A DNA stretch of 64,000 nucleotides from Carnegiea gigantea (GCA_029747015.1 JAKOGI010000084.1:521501-585500); one strand, 5' to 3'. Shown: positions 44,601 to 57,233, counted from the first letter of the stretch. Program-made: numbers and translations. The notes: generated by a model from the sequence alone, not told the origin.

Positions 44601-47320
44601 GTAGATCTTCATCGAAGGAGTAGATGAATTCATTGAGTTTGTTACTATGCAAGAGTTGTTTCGGAACATGAACAAGATAAAGTGCCTGTGTATTAAGTGT
44701 CGAAATGGGCCTTACTTGGGGTGGACATAGTGAAGCTCCATTTATATAAGCAAGGGTTTAGGACCAATTATTATAAGTGGGTTTGCCATGGAGAAACATT
44801 TGACAAGATATCACATCCTAGTAGCTCAATAGATTTGGAAGTTGAAGCAAACCCCATGAGGGATATGGTGTTGGATGCATATGCTCCAACTAATGTGATT
44901 GAACTAGGGATGGGTAATGAGGAAGAGGAGCCCACTCCAGAGGTTAAAAAATTCATCTAGCTGGTCAAAGCAGCCGAGAAACCTTTATATAAGGGATCTG
45001 ATATGTCCCTTTTGAAGGTTGTTGCAAGGCTAACAAACCTTAAATGTGAGTTCAATCTCCCCCATCGAGCTATTGATGGAGCTGCCTTATTAATGAAATC
45101 CATGTGCTCGAATGACACGAAGATGACAACCAACTTATACAAAACCAAGAGGTTGCTATCTGGACTTGAACTTCCACATCATAAAATCCATATATGCCCC
45201 AATGGGTGCATGTTATTTTGGAAGGATGCTGGAGAATTGGAGAAATGTACAGTATATAGTGCAGAAAGGTAGTTTATGAAAAAGACTGCGAGAGGCAAGA
45301 AGATTTCAAAGAAAGTTTTAATCTATTTTCCAATTGGCCCAAGATTACAAAGACTATATGCCACTAAAAATGTAGTCGAGCATATAACATGGCTTCCCAA
45401 ACACCAATGTACTGGTAACTTCATGGAACATACAAGTGATGGGGAGGCATGGAAGCACTTCGACACTAAGTTCCGTGAGTTCTCTTCCGAGCCTCGAAAT
45501 GTGAGGTTAGGATTATGTATAGATGGCTTTGCTCTATTTTTGCACTATGGCCAAAGTTGTTCGTGTTGGCCAGTCATTGTCACGCCTTACAATCTACCTC
45601 CTATTCATTAGTCTTCTCATACCTGGCCCAAGAAACCCAAAAGGCAACTTTGATATATATATGCAACCTTTAATTGAGGAGCTGCTTCAGTTGTAAGAGG
45701 AGGGAATTCTGACTTATGATGTAGTTCGAAAGAAAATTTTCAATATAAAGGTTGCTGTTATTTGGACTATCAGTGACTTTCCTGCATATGACATGCTGTC
45801 CAAATGGATGACGGCTGGTATATTATCATGTCCTTATTGTATAGAGAAAACTAAATCTTTCCGGCTTAAACATAGGAAGAAGCATTCTTGGTTCGATTGT
45901 CATCGGTAATTCCTATGTATGGATCATCCATTTCGTAGAAATAAGAGTGCTTTTTTTAAGAATAGGGAGGAAAATTCTCCGCCTCTACACAGGCTTACTA
46001 GAGATGAAATATGGGAGCATGTACGATCCTTGCCAAAGGCTTCTGATCATCAGGGTAAAGTCCCCGGCTATGGGGAATCTTATAATTGGTCGAGAAGAAG
46101 CATATTTTGGGATCTTCTATATTAGAGGAAGTTATTGATTCGCCACAACTTGGATATGATGCATATTAAGAAAAATGTGTTTGAACAAGTGATAAACATA
46201 ATAATGAATGTCAAAGGCAAATCAAAAGATGACATCAATTCAAGGAAGGACCTAGCCATGCACTGTAAGTGGTGAAAGCTTAATACAAATTTATAGCACT
46301 GCTGATGGAGGACACAGGGAGGTAACGCCTGCAGTTCCATATGTTTTAAGCAAAGAGCAAAGGAAAGTATTATGTGAGTGAATTTGTGCGTTGAAATTCC
46401 CAGATGGATATGCATCTAACTTGAGTAGGTGTGTTGACCGGACCAATTGGTGGCTACACAATTTAAAAAGCTATGATTGTCACATTTTCATGGAACGATT
46501 ATCATCAATTGCAACTAGATACTGCCGAGCAATGTGTGGAAAGCGTTGACTGAACTTAGTCAATTTTTTCAGGATATGTGTTTGCAAAAGGTGTATATGA
46601 ATGATGTGGGTAGGTTGCAAAACAATGTTACCGAAATACTATGTAAAGTTGAAAGAATATTCTCACCTTCATCCTTCAATGTGATGCAACATCTTGTTGT
46701 CCATCTTCCATATGAACTTAAATTTGGTGGGCCTATGCAGTCTAGGTGGATGTATTCTGCTGAAAAGTAATACTTTCCTGTGAATGTCATGCTTAATCTT
46801 TAATTAACCATACCCCTCAAATGTGTAGATTGTTCTTGTACTCTTTTAGGCATATGGCCTACGCAGTCTAGGTAGATGTATTCGGCTGAAAGGTAATACT
46901 TGTCATATGAATGTCATGCTTAATCTTCAATTGACCATACCCCTCAAATGTGTAGATTGTTCTTGTACTCTTTTAGGCATGTGGGTGACTTGAAGGGAAA
47001 AGTTGGAAACAAAGCTCGTGTAGAAAGCTCCATTTGCAATGCATACCTCATGGAAGAAATCTTATACTTTTGTGCCAGCTGCTTTGATGAAAGTTTTACC
47101 ACAAAGACAAGAGATTGGGGACGAAATGTGACCAGAAGTGATCATACTGAATCCAACCCAAATATCCCGGACTTATTCTCTCACAATGTTGGACACGCAT
47201 CAAGTGAGGGCATTATTCGTTATCTCGATGAATAGGAATTTGCACAATCACTTGTATATGTCTTGTCAAATTGTGAGATATTGAAGCCTTATGAATGGTA
47301 CATTCAATTTTGGTAAGTAT
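44600..47320 (+). pseudogene. CACTA-2 TNP2-type transposase (N-terminal, Transposase_21, DUF4218)
   Basis: Domains in order are as follows. The transposase-associated region is at 44620-44960 (LHLYKQGFRTNYYKWVCHGE). The Transposase_21/TNP2 core is at 44960-46290, with LTNLKCEFNLPHRAID, LPHHKIHICPNGCMLFWKD, SDGEAWKHFD, VRLGLCIDGFALF, LLIPGPRNPKGNFDIYMQPL, VIWTISDFPAYDMLSKWMT and HNLDMMHIKKNVFEQV. DUF4218 is at 46490-47235, with PFNVMQHLVVHLPYE-like, GPMQSRWMYSAEK and NKARVESSICNAYLMEEILYF. CACTA transposase cuts the element at its ends. Stops (for example near 45270 and 45610) and shifts make it nonfunctional. Introns are visible in DUF4218, one of them tandemly duplicated with its exon. Confidence 0.9.
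46731..46980 (+). repeat. 126-bp tandem duplication of an exon end plus intron in CACTA-2
   Basis: GCCTATGCAGTCTAGGTGGATGTATTCTGCTGAAAA plus the following intron (GTAATACTT...CTCTTTTAG) is repeated with a few changes starting at 46857. The duplicated exon piece lies in DUF4218 (MQSRWMYSAEK). Confidence 0.88.
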
Positions 47321-47539
47321 TACTCATTATGGACATGAACTGTCAATAATATGTCTTTTGAATATCTTGAAATAGGATTTTTGAAAAAGAGATGGTTAAA
47401 TTGAATCCTAGAGTGAGGATCTAAGATGTTTGGGCAAAGTTCAAAGATCGGTTTCCTATGTGGTTTAAAGACTATGTAAGTATTATATAATTATTTAAAA
47501 CAATGTTACTTGATAATTTAGGCATAATTAATCTTCTAA

Positions 47540-48262
47540 TATGTTTATATTTTAGGTGATATCATCCAAGCATATCACTGATGACATACTAACATCTCTT
47601 GCCATGGGACCTAGGAAAGATGTACGTAAATGGGATCATTACTACATCTACAACTACAATTTCCAAAACTATTCCTATGGTAAGAATAGATCCACAATGA
47701 ATTATGGTGTTTCTATCGAAGGGGTTGATAGGGTCGAATACTATGGAATACTTGAAGAAGTGATTGAGTAACTTACTTAGCCAATGGTTGTTTATACAAG
47801 ACGATCCTATTCAAATGTGATTGGTTTGACTCTATAAATGGTTTGAATGTCCATCAACATTACAAACTTGTAGATGTCAATCATACAAGAAAATATCCCA
47901 AATATGACCCTTTTGTGCTAGCCTACCAAGCGACCCAGGTATGTTTCGCCCCTTATACTAGTATGAAGAATGACAGAAACCACTGGTGGGCAGTGTTTAA
48001 GATAAAACCAAGAGCCACAGTTGATGCCTAGGTGGATGAAACACCTTTTCAAGACGACTACAATGACAATCCATCAACTTTAGCAGAGCTTGACATGGAT
48101 GAAGAAGCTGCTATGAATAATGAATTAGTGGATGATATCGAACAGGAAGAAGAAGACGAAGTTGATGTGGATGATGAAAGTGATGTTGGTGAAGAAGATG
48201 CAAATGATATAACTATTGATGAAGAAATGCTTGAAGAATGGCTCGCTGATGAAGAAGAATAG
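47540..48262 (+). pseudogene. CACTA-2 transposase C-terminal part (DUF4216 and acidic tail)
   Basis: The block VEYYGILEEVIE, then (after a frame change) VDVNHTRKYPKYDPFVLAYQ, ATQVCFAPY and HWWAVFKIKPRATVDA, is DUF4216, the C-terminal domain of plant CACTA transposases. It is followed by a very acidic tail (EEEDEVDVDDESDVGEEDAN). It is the counterpart of 35202-35876 in CACTA-1. One TAG (at 48029-48031) separates the domain from the tail. Confidence 0.88.
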
Positions 48263-48462
48263 TAGTCCAACAGTGTTTATTTGCATCAAGTAGTATTATT
48301 GCCTTTAAATATATCTATGTACTTGAATTATATCTAGCTTATGAATTACTTATATATGTATTTGTCAATTATGTTTAATTATGTATTTGTCAAACAGTAT
48401 TTATATGTTTAATTATGTTGTACTTGAATTATATGCAGCTTGTGAATTAATTACTTAATTAC

Positions 48463-48467
48463 ATATA

Positions 48468-48550
<83 letters not shown>

Positions 48551-48551
48551 C

Positions 48552-48584
<33 letters not shown>

Positions 48585-48602
48585 ATATATCCTACACAAA
48601 TC

Positions 48603-48647
<45 letters not shown>

Positions 48648-48728
48648 GTATATGTATGTATATATATAATATGTATGTATATACATATATATATAATATA
48701 TACACACACACAACACACACACACACAC

Positions 48729-48760
<32 letters not shown>

Positions 48761-48816
48761 CTATATATGTATGCGTGTGTGTGTGTGTGTATATATATAC
48801 ATATATATAATATATA

Positions 48817-48859
<43 letters not shown>

Positions 48860-49003
48860 TGTGTATATATGTGTATATGTGTATATGTATATGTATATGT
48901 GTGTGTATTATATATATGTATGTATGTATATATATATGTATGTATATATATATATATATATATAAATATATATATATATTATCTATAATATATATATATA
49001 TAC

Positions 49004-49056
<53 letters not shown>

Positions 49057-49061
49057 ATATG

Positions 49062-49107
<46 letters not shown>

Positions 49108-49116
49108 CATATATGC

Positions 49117-49184
<68 letters not shown>

Positions 49185-49190
49185 GTTTAT
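48463..49190. repeat. ~720-bp compound (TA)n/(TG)n/(CA)n microsatellite
   Basis: Long TA runs alternate with TG or CA blocks (CACACA near 48703-48730, TGTG near 48733-48760 and 49071-49104). It lies between the two CACTA-2 genes. Open frames here are artefacts of tyrosine, isoleucine, histidine and threonine codons. Confidence 0.97.
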
Positions 49191-49429
49191 TCTGTTTAGT
49201 GCTTACTTGAATGCCATGCGTCTAATATTTAGATGCCTCCTACCTGTACACGTGAGCATGCTGATGGGAGTTAAAAAAGGAACTTAGCTATTATCAAACC
49301 TGCAAACAACCAGTTACTATCCGTGGTGCCTCTTACTCCGGAAGGGCTGTGGTATTAAATTAATCATCTTATATGTGTTGATTTCATATGTTATATTCAT
49401 ACAATAATTATGTTTTTTTTTCCCAAATG

Positions 49430-50420
49430 ATGAAGCTTTGACAATGTTGATGTGGTTCAAAGTATTGCCAAGGATCTCAGAAGTCTTTACTTGGAGCCCT
49501 GCATACGTTAGAGGAATGCACCTGATGAACACAAAGAACTTTGGTGAAGAGCTTTCAAGGTAATGGGCTTCTTTTGTTTAAAGCTATAAATCATTTATAT
49601 TTTGTTGCTTTTTATTGCTTGTTGCTGCTTGCTTACTGCTGATTGCATTGTTTGCACTTGTTGGAGGAATGCACCTGCTGCTTCCTGCTCACTGCTATTT
49701 GCACCATTTCTGAATATAACTAGCAGAATCTGATTGGCTATTTTTGTTGCTTTTTATGCTACTGACTATGTGCATTAGAGGTGGCTACTGATTATTGCTT
49801 TTTCATATTTTATCTATTGTTTATAGTCTAGCTACACTTGGGCTGAGCATCTGAACCACAGGGTATATAAGGAGTGGAAGTCCACTGCATTTAAGCACCT
49901 TAGGGACATGGTTTGGAAGGCAATGGATGAAGAAATAACTGAATGGATGCCATCTGAACTAAAAAAATGAGTGCAAGCCTTAAGGGAAACCAATGCTTTC
50001 AAGAAGAGGTCCGAACAAAAGAGAAAAAATAAGACCACTGGGCCTAAAGTTGGGACTCTACACACATTCGGGTCAATCTCAGCTTCTCAATGGGCAAGGA
50101 GGCTGATAGTATCATTTAATTTTTCATTTATATAAAGCAATTTTCTACTAATACCGCACTTCTTCTACGAAGGTAATTGACATTTGATCTTCTTTTAATT
50201 TTTTCCCATATTGTTTTCATTAGACAAAAACAAAATCAAGGGAAAAGACTAATTGCATCTTAGATCTTCAAGCAACTGCATACTAGGAAAGACGGAGCTG
50301 AGAAGCTTTTCTGTGACAACCGTTCTAAGGTTGTGTGGGTAAGAGGTTTTCCTAAGGTCTTAAACTTTTGCACTATTGGTTTTTCTGCCTAAAACTAACT
50401 TGAACAGTCACTTCACTTGG
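49430..50420 (+). pseudogene. CACTA-2 second gene: plant transposase (Ptta/En/Spm) domain
   Basis: Exon-like pieces read DLRSLYLEPCIR, then SYTWAEHLNHRVYKEWKSTAFKHLRDMVW (from 49829), ALRETNAFKKRSEQKRKN, then DGAEKLFCDNRSKVVW (near 50290). This order (WKxxFKxLRDxxWK, then SEQKRKNK, then a KDGAEKLFCDNR-like word) is the Transposase_24/Ptta domain of the second CACTA gene, which binds subterminal repeats. Stops are present (for example after SELKK). Introns are likely around 49560-49825 and 50110-50220. Confidence 0.75.
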
Positions 50421-50859
50421 CATTTTCAAATTTCAATGATAAGGTTGGCTAGAAAAGACAAGGAGTGAAGCGATTTATTCATCAGTTTTTCTCTCTAGTT
50501 TTCAAATTTCAATAAAAAAAGTACCATACACTAGGTAGCCGGGTATGGTATTACTCTTATTGCTAGCCACTGATTTAAGGATAGACCCCTTTTGCTTCTC
50601 TTTCTTCTGTCACTTCTTATTGGCGGCAAGAACCAACTTTAAAGCAACCTTTGACTAGTACTGCTCTAGGAAGACCTCCTCCGCTGGCACCAGCGACACC
50701 CTTGTTGGCTCCCCCTCCTCCTGCTAATTCAAATGCTGTAAATTTACTCTACCCTTCTCCTCCTTCCTTGTATTCTGCTCCCTTCAATGCTTTCTTGCCT
50801 ACTCCCTTCAATGCTTTCAAGTGCTGCAAATTGATTGATCTATTAGTTTTTGCTTTTGT

Positions 50860-50932
50860 GAATTGAAATCTTAGGTCCCATGAACAGAAATCTGAGGTCC
50901 CCATGAACTGAAATTTGAGGCACCCACGAATT
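50860..50932. repeat. Three ~26-bp tandem repeats (GAACTGAAATYTKAGGTCCC)
   Basis: GAATTGAAATCTTAGGTCCC, GAACAGAAATCTGAGGTCCCC and GAACTGAAATTTGAGGCACCC follow each other. Confidence 0.8.
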
Positions 50933-51124
50933 GATTATGGTTGTTATGTTTAAATGACTAAGTGTTGTGGGCCTGTGAAATGCCTTCTCATTTTTAGCTA
51001 GTCATGTTGATTTGATGCTAATCAAGCAAAGATAAGATCAATCTCTACAAAGATTTGGTGGGTTTGACCAATGAAATGCAAATGAAAACTGAAGAGCTTT
51101 TCTTCAAATAAGGTTATACTACTT

Positions 51125-51335
51125 GCTTCGATTTGTATGCACTTCGAGAAAATTTTAGGAATTTCTCATTTTCACTAGTTGGTTATACTTCTCATTTTCA
51201 CTATTTCATTACACTACTTGCTTTCATTTCTATGCATTTCAAGAGAATTTCAGGAACTTCTTCACTTTTTCGACTGTGTTTGATCTGCATTGTGTTGTAT
51301 GTACTTCAAGGAAATTTTAGGAATGCCTTCTCTAT
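51125..51335. repeat. Degenerate repeats with core TTCRAGRRAATTTYAGGAA
   Basis: Copies lie near 51143 (TTCGAGAAAATTTTAGGAA), 51237 (TTCAAGAGAATTTCAGGAA) and 51303 (TTCAAGGAAATTTTAGGAA), each after ATGCACT-, ATGCATT- or GTACT-type words. Confidence 0.6.
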
Positions 51336-51659
51336 TTGGCTATGCTATGACACTATGACTGAATATATATTGTGCGACTATTGAATGTAGGAACCTTAGC
51401 AAGGAGCATTCAATATCACCTCTTTTTCAACCCTTTTTCTCCCATATTATTGTATTTTATTGTTGTTGTACCCCAGACGTGTGGCCCGTAGAGTTGTAGT
51501 CTCCACGTGTACCCGTCAAGTGATGAATATACATTGTGCAACTGTTGAATGCAGGAACCTCACTATTGTAAGGCTTTAAGCCTGGATTTAGCTCAATTTT
51601 AGACGGAAGTCTATCCGTTTCGCTCCAAAATTGTAGTCTTTTTATGTTCATTTATCCCT

Positions 51660-52056
51660 CACTTTGTTTTTTTGCGCCTACCCTATTGGAGGAGGAGTTT
51701 AAGCGTCTAAAGGCACAGGTTTTTCAAGCAGGAACTGAAGTAGATGATGAGCTTTTTCTGCAAACTGTTGTAGATAAGAACAAGAAAGGAACTGTTTACG
51801 GACTTGGAACGGAGTCAAAAGCTTACTACCCAAGGTCCAGTCATCGCTCCAGCAGTTCGGCCCATCATTATCATCACCCTTAGTTGTTTCTCAAAGGGAG
51901 ACTCGCTTGAAAAAATCCAAGGAGGAACATAAAGCTACGAGGGAAGAACTTAGAGCCACTACGGAGGAACAAAAACAACAAAGAGAGTTGATTGCTAGCA
52001 TACTTGCTCGGTTTGAGGCCCCATCCTCTTCCCATTCGCTCCCACCCCCTAGCTAA
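51660..52056 (+). pseudogene. CACTA-2 second gene, C-terminal exon
   Basis: The frame reads EEFKRLKAQVFQAGTEVDDE, then ELFLQTVVDKNKKGTVYGLG, the typical C-terminal block (ELF.xVVG.xKKGRVYGLG) of Ptta/En/Spm proteins. After a frame change near 51880 comes RETRLKKSKEEHKATREELRA and EQKQQRELIASILARF, a coiled coil, ending at a TAA near 52054. Confidence 0.8.
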
Positions 52057-52439
52057 CTCTTAGTTTATGTTTGTGAAGTTTAATGTAGGGTTACAGATTG
52101 CCTTTTTGGATAAGAACTCAATTATATGTTGGAATTGAGACTCATTAGCAATGAGTTTAGCTAGTACTGAATAACTACAATTAGTTGTAGTTTCACATGT
52201 TTACACTTCATATATTTTGGGGGACTTAGAAATGGGGGTGATCGAAGATATGCTACATGATGACATTCGGCACTTTTTGATCATGTACTTTCACTTGTCC
52301 CTACATATGGTTGTTGTTGCTAATTATATATTCTTCTTTCAATTATATATTTGTTTATACGAAATCGTTAATAAGGGCGCAGGGGACAAGATCCATATCA
52401 TTCGACATAGCTACAAAACATATCGCTCAACATAGCTAC

Positions 52440-53029
52440 AAAACAACTCGTCCCCATCCGTGATGGAAATTAGTAAAATTGATACAAATACATTATCGCT
52501 GTGGTAGAGATGAAACAAATTGGATAGCGAAAGTCGTCTCCATTTGGTAAGAACGATTTCGTCTCTGATAGAGATGAAAAAGGCTTTCCGTAGTAATTTT
52601 CATCTCTAACAGAGACGAATAAATTCTTAAGGCAACCAAATCTATTCGTCGCAGATAGAGATGAAAAGCGCATCGTAGCGATATTCGTCTGTAACAGAGA
52701 TGAACATTCGTGAAATGGCAACCAACAACATTTCGTCTCTAATAGAGATGAAACATATTTCGTATCAAAATTCGTCTCTAACAGAGACGAACTTGTATGA
52801 AACGGCTACCGCAATATATTCGTCACTATTAGAAATGGAAAATATATCATCTCTATTTTTGTAGCTAACAGAGACGAAAAATATAGGTCATCTCTAATTT
52901 CATCTGCGACAGTGGGTTTTGAAACGAATGTTTTTTCATTTCTGTTTCATCGCTAAATTATTTAGCGATGAAAAAATAAAATTTAGAGACGAATATTCTT
53001 CATCGCTAACTGCGCGCTTTTCTGTAGTG
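52440..53029. repeat. Right subterminal repeats of CACTA-2
   Basis: About a dozen copies of GAGATGAA, GAGACGAA and TTCGTCTCT in both orientations, often as near palindromes such as TTCGTCTCTAACAGAGACGAA. Confidence 0.85.
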
Positions 53030-53032
53030 CTA

Positions 53033-53400
53033 GAAGATCTTAATGTGTTACCTTTAGAAGAAATTAAAAGAAAATTAGATTAAAAAATGGTAAAATGGCT
53101 ATTGAAGATGAGATTAATGAAATTGGAGAAGAACTCGACTTAAGAGAAATATAGACTAATCTGGTTAACAATGTTGTTCCTAAGCCGGAGGAATTCGGTG
53201 AACCCTCTATGAGAAATACTCATTTCCTAAGACCTAGATATGTTCCAGTCAGACAAACAATCAATTTTTCCTTCAGGTTCATTACAAGGAAAACTGCAAC
53301 TTTTAAAGAAGTTGACCTTATCCCAATTAGTCAGACGGGATACATCTTAAATATAGATGGAGCGCGAAATAGAGAAGAAGTATTTGAACATTGAAAAAGA
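53033..53400 (+). pseudogene. Pararetrovirus coding region right of CACTA-2
   Basis: It continues the viral frame after the transposon, with several stops. The clearest open piece is 53209-53394. The position, upstream of the coat protein, is where the end of a movement-protein region or the coat-protein N-terminus would lie. I recognise no diagnostic movement-protein motif, so the function is left open. Confidence 0.4.
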
Positions 53401-54180
53401 GGTGTGAATAGGGTCTTAAACCTCAATACTACTGGGACTGTTGCAAATTTTCTAAATTATATCAAACATTGTTTTTCGGGCATTGTAGGTGACTAGTATG
53501 ATTCATTAACTAAAGAAGGTAAAATAACATTAAGAATGATGGAAAGACCTGCTGCTATGTTTAAAAATCTATGCAAAGAAATTGAAATCGAATTTATCAG
53601 TGCAAAACTTGATTCTGAAGAAAAGGCAAGAGAATGGCAAAGAAATATTAATAATATAGAATTATAGGATATGAGATATTTGAAAAATTACATTACTGAA
53701 TTTAGTCAATATTATTATAAAATTGGCATAATGAGACTAATCTTGGTATGTTTTATGACAAATTGCCGTATCTAATAAGTTCCATAATTAATGAGAAGTA
53801 CATTGCATGGCTTAAATGTGCAGAAGCCATTGATACCCTTGGTTCGAGGATCTCTTATTTAAGAAAATGGGTCAATGATCAATGTCTTAATCTCCAAAAA
53901 CAAAAAAAAATTAAGAAGCAATTCTTAACTTGTTGGGATTCACCTCACCAATGAGGAAAAGAACCTGAAAAAAAAAGAAAAAGAAAAGTCTACAAGAATA
54001 AGAGCTTTAACAAGCAAATAGGTGAGAAATATAGAAGAAAATATTATAATAAATCAAATCCTAAAAAACGATGGGAAAGCAGCTTATTGTCTTGCAAGAA
54101 AAAACAATTGTAAATTATGGACATGCGGAGAAGTAGAACATTATGGAAATGAATGTAAAAATAGGAAGAATAACAAGCTT
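53401..54180 (+). pseudogene. Pararetrovirus coat protein with zinc knuckle, decayed
   Basis: Fragments in successive frames have the character of a caulimovirid coat protein: a conserved central stretch around 53490-53720, another at 53748-53954, a strongly basic Lys/Arg region at 53950-54080, and a CCHC zinc knuckle near 54110-54160. The knuckle reads LWTCGEVEHYGNEC, in which the first Cys position appears to be Leu. Several stops interrupt it. The protein would form the capsid and bind RNA. It is not functional. Confidence 0.65.
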
Positions 54181-55320
54181 CTTAAAACCTTAGTTAGCTT
54201 AGATTATATTGAGCTTAGTGAAGACGAGACATTAGACCTAGCCCTAAGTAATAAGAAAGGGACTGTTGAAATTATAATGGATAATGAATATGAAGAAAGT
54301 GATTATGAAGGAACAAGCCATATGATAAACAGTGGCTCAATTAGTCTTGGTGATCTTCAAGTAGAAGAGTTTGTTGTGGACAATGATAATCAAGAAGCCA
54401 AAGGAGATTGAGTTCTTCCTATAATCTAGAAAGACATGATCTATAAAAAATCCATCTTTCAATTAAAAAGCAAATATATATGTGAAATGATGGAAGGACA
54501 TCTAGAAATCAAAGACTGTGAGTATGATGTGGGAGAAGTTAATCTCATTAATTGAAAAAATATCCTTAAACATAACAAAAATAGACAGCATAGATATATC
54601 CATGTTGGAAGTGTCCAACTTCAAATCACTCCATTATAATATTATGGTAAAGATATTGACCTCTATGCTTTGCTCTGTGATATTAGGCATACCAAGTTCA
54701 GTAATCAAATTATCACAGGAATAAACTAACTTATGTAATAGATCAGTAGGGTTTAATTGTAGACTTAGATATTGTGTGAGTCTAAAAGATGAGTTTGCTA
54801 AAAACTTCCTATCTATTAAGATAAAAACAGTTGGAATGGACATGAAAAGAGAAGGATATCCACTAAGGATATTCTGAAAAATTATCAACAAATTGGATAG
54901 TACTATTGATCCAAAGGCTAAGGTCACCATGATAGAGATAGAAAAATTTGAGAGCCCTACCCTTATGTAAAAAATTCAGAGGATTAAATTCAATCCACAA
55001 GAGATAAAGATTGATTGTTCATGGATATCTAGTTTCACCAACCTGCAAAGATCAATAAGAAAAATATAATAAAAATCGATGAGGAAGGTAGAATCACTAT
55101 TAAACCCCAATTATTAAAAAGCATGAGTACAAGATTAGATTGGGGAGAAAGGTCTTCATCAGCTAAAGAAGAGCATAAAAATATGACACAATTAGCCTGA
55201 CCAGTGAAATAAGTAGAAAGAGTTTTGAATCTACAAGACCTAGTGCAGATCGAAGTATGAGTCTAAAAAAAAAGGTCATTTGGTAAAAAACTAAAACTAT
55301 TAGTGAACCAATATATGAGG
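54181..55320 (+). pseudogene. Pararetrovirus linker between coat protein and protease
   Basis: The 54181-54411 part is acidic (SEDETLDLAL, NEYEESDYEG) and in frame with the zinc knuckle. The rest is a weakly readable, stop-rich region with no motif I recognise. Confidence 0.5.
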
Positions 55321-55337
55321 ATAAATTAGTTAAAAAC

Positions 55338-55780
55338 ATGACTACGAAGACACACTATGAAGCTACCAATACAAATCCCAATAGCATCTATATCCCAATA
55401 AAGATATGTTTAGAAAGATATAATAAATACGAGTTGTATGCCTATATAAATAGTAGTTGTTCTGTATGCTTTGGAAAAAGAGCATTATTTCCAGAGTTTA
55501 TGTGGAAAAAAGCTAAAAATCCTTTACAAGTGAGGATAGCAGATAATAGCATCATGAGTCACAATGAAGTAATAAAAGGGTTATCCATAAAATTAGAAGG
55601 AGTTCAATGTATTATACCAATTCTATGAGGTACTAACCAACCCTCTCATGATATGATTATCGGAAATAACTTTCAGAGATTATATTCTCCCCGCACACAG
55701 ACCATACACCAGAAAATATTCACAATTAATGGTTACTCAGTTCCTATTGAAAAATTAAGTAAGGCTTACATATATTAGAA
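55338..55780 (+). pseudogene. Pararetrovirus aspartic protease region
   Basis: The frame 55338-55628 contains the strand before the active site and AYINSSCSVCFG, where the catalytic Asp-Thr/Ser-Gly is expected but is read as Asn-Ser-Ser, so the enzyme would be dead. A later piece (DMIIGNNFQRLYSP) matches the conserved G-N-x-F/W-L block at the protease end in this family. A stop separates the two. Confidence 0.7.
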
Positions 55781-55835
55781 AATTGAATTTACACGCAGCC
55801 AGTATGGTGAGAAAATAATGTCGGCACAATGAGAA

Positions 55836-56790
55836 GTGGCATTAACAATTTCGTTACTCGAGTTATCCATTAACAAGCAAATTGTCAAACAACAAAAAAA
55901 ATTATGTACAAAACTCTACTTTGATAATCCACTAAAATTTTGGGATAAAGGTAAAACATTTGCTAAAATCACTCTATTAAACCCCGACACTATTATCCGA
56001 GTCAAACAGATGGTGTATACACACCAGGATATCCAGGAATTCGATAAACAAATCAAAGAACTTCTGGATAAAGGATTAATTCGGAATAGCAAGAGTCCTC
56101 ACATCAGTCCCGCTTTTATGGTAAGAAATCATGCAGAAGAAAAAAGAGGAAAAGCAAGAATGGTGATTAATTATAAAAAAACTTAATGATAATACTATCT
56201 TTGATGAGTATTATATTTCTAACAAAACAGTCCTTTTTAATAGAATTCAAGGTGCTTCTTGGTTATCGAAAATGGATTGCAAAAGTGGTTATTGACAGAT
56301 AAAAATAGACAAGAAAGTATTCCTTTAACTGCTTTTAATGCCCCACAAGGACATTATGAATGGATAGTAATCCCATTCGGTCTTAAAAATGCATCTCAGA
56401 TATTCTAGAGAAGAATCGATAACATCTTCAAAGACGTTAATCATTGTTATTTAGTTTACATTGATGATATCCTTATCTTTTCCAAAACCATAAAACAGCA
56501 TAAAGATGATGTCTTAGCCGTCACCCAAATATGCATCGATCATGGTATTATATTGGGTAAAAACAAGTGCATTTAAGCTGAACAAGAAATTGAGTTCTTA
56601 GGCCTAGCCATTAAAGTTGGCAGATTATTCTACCAAAACACATTCTGAAAAAAATAGAAAATTTTCCTAAAAACCTTGAAGATAGGAAGTAGCTAGAAAG
56701 GTTTCTTGGATGTCTTACCTCTGTTTCATATTTCATTAAAGATTTAGCTAAACTAAGAAAGCCATTGCAGTAGAAACTCAAGAAAGAAGT
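55836..56790 (+). pseudogene. Pararetrovirus reverse transcriptase, decayed
   Basis: The frame at 55836-56186 covers the N-terminal RT fingers (GLIRNSKSPHISPAFMV, ARMVINYKK). Downstream pieces give PFGLKNASQIF and the active site YIDDILIFSK (YIDD at about 56457-56468), then an HGIILGKNKC-like piece and EIEFLGLAI. The tyrosine-isoleucine-Asp-Asp box and the layout are typical of caulimovirids. There are frameshifts near 56180 and several stops. RT would copy pregenomic RNA. Confidence 0.85.
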
Positions 56791-56799
56791 ATGTTAGAA

Positions 56800-57225
56800 T
56801 TTCAAAATGATGTGTAAAAATCTTCCTGTTCTTAAGTTGCCTAATGACGGAGATGATTTAGTTCTTGAGACAGATGCTAGCAATGAGCATTAGAGCGTAG
56901 TACTCAAAATCAAAGAAGGAGAAAAACTTTGTAAATATTACAGTGGAAGTTTTAATAAGGCATAATGTAACTATCCCACAATGGAAAAAGAAATAATTAC
57001 AGTCACAAGGAGAATTGAAATGTTCTTAATCTTTTTAGTCCCAAAACCTTTCCTTGTTCGAACTGATTATAAAGGAATACTTAGTTTTGTGAAAAAGAAT
57101 TTGTCAAATATGCAAGCGCAAGGGCAACTCCTGCATTGTCAATTATGGCTTAACCAGTTTTCCTTCTCTATTAAACATATAAAGGGATTGAAAAACTCTT
57201 TGTTAGATAATCTAACTTGAGAACT
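56800..57225 (+). pseudogene. Pararetrovirus RNase H, decayed
   Basis: LVLETDASNEH (first Asp), then KYYSGSFNKA, NYPTMEKEIITVTR (Glu) and FLVRTDYKGILSFV (second Asp), then LLHCQLWLNQFSFSIKHIKG, form the usual caulimovirid RNase H ending. Two stops lie in the first half. Confidence 0.8.
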
Positions 57226-57233
57226 CGCCAATA

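Larger units (their letters stand above)
50421..51640. other. CACTA-2 second gene, intron-like stretch
   Basis: No conserved domain is seen. A proline/alanine-rich frame at 50651-50866 (PPPLAPATPLLAPPPPAN) could be an exon, because such tails occur in these proteins, but I cannot confirm it. Two short repeat clusters are listed separately. Confidence 0.4.

Noticed and set aside
48573..49287. Long open frames on both strands rich in Tyr, Ile, His, Thr and Val
   Set aside because: They lie in a TA/TG/CA microsatellite where stops are rare by composition; not genes.
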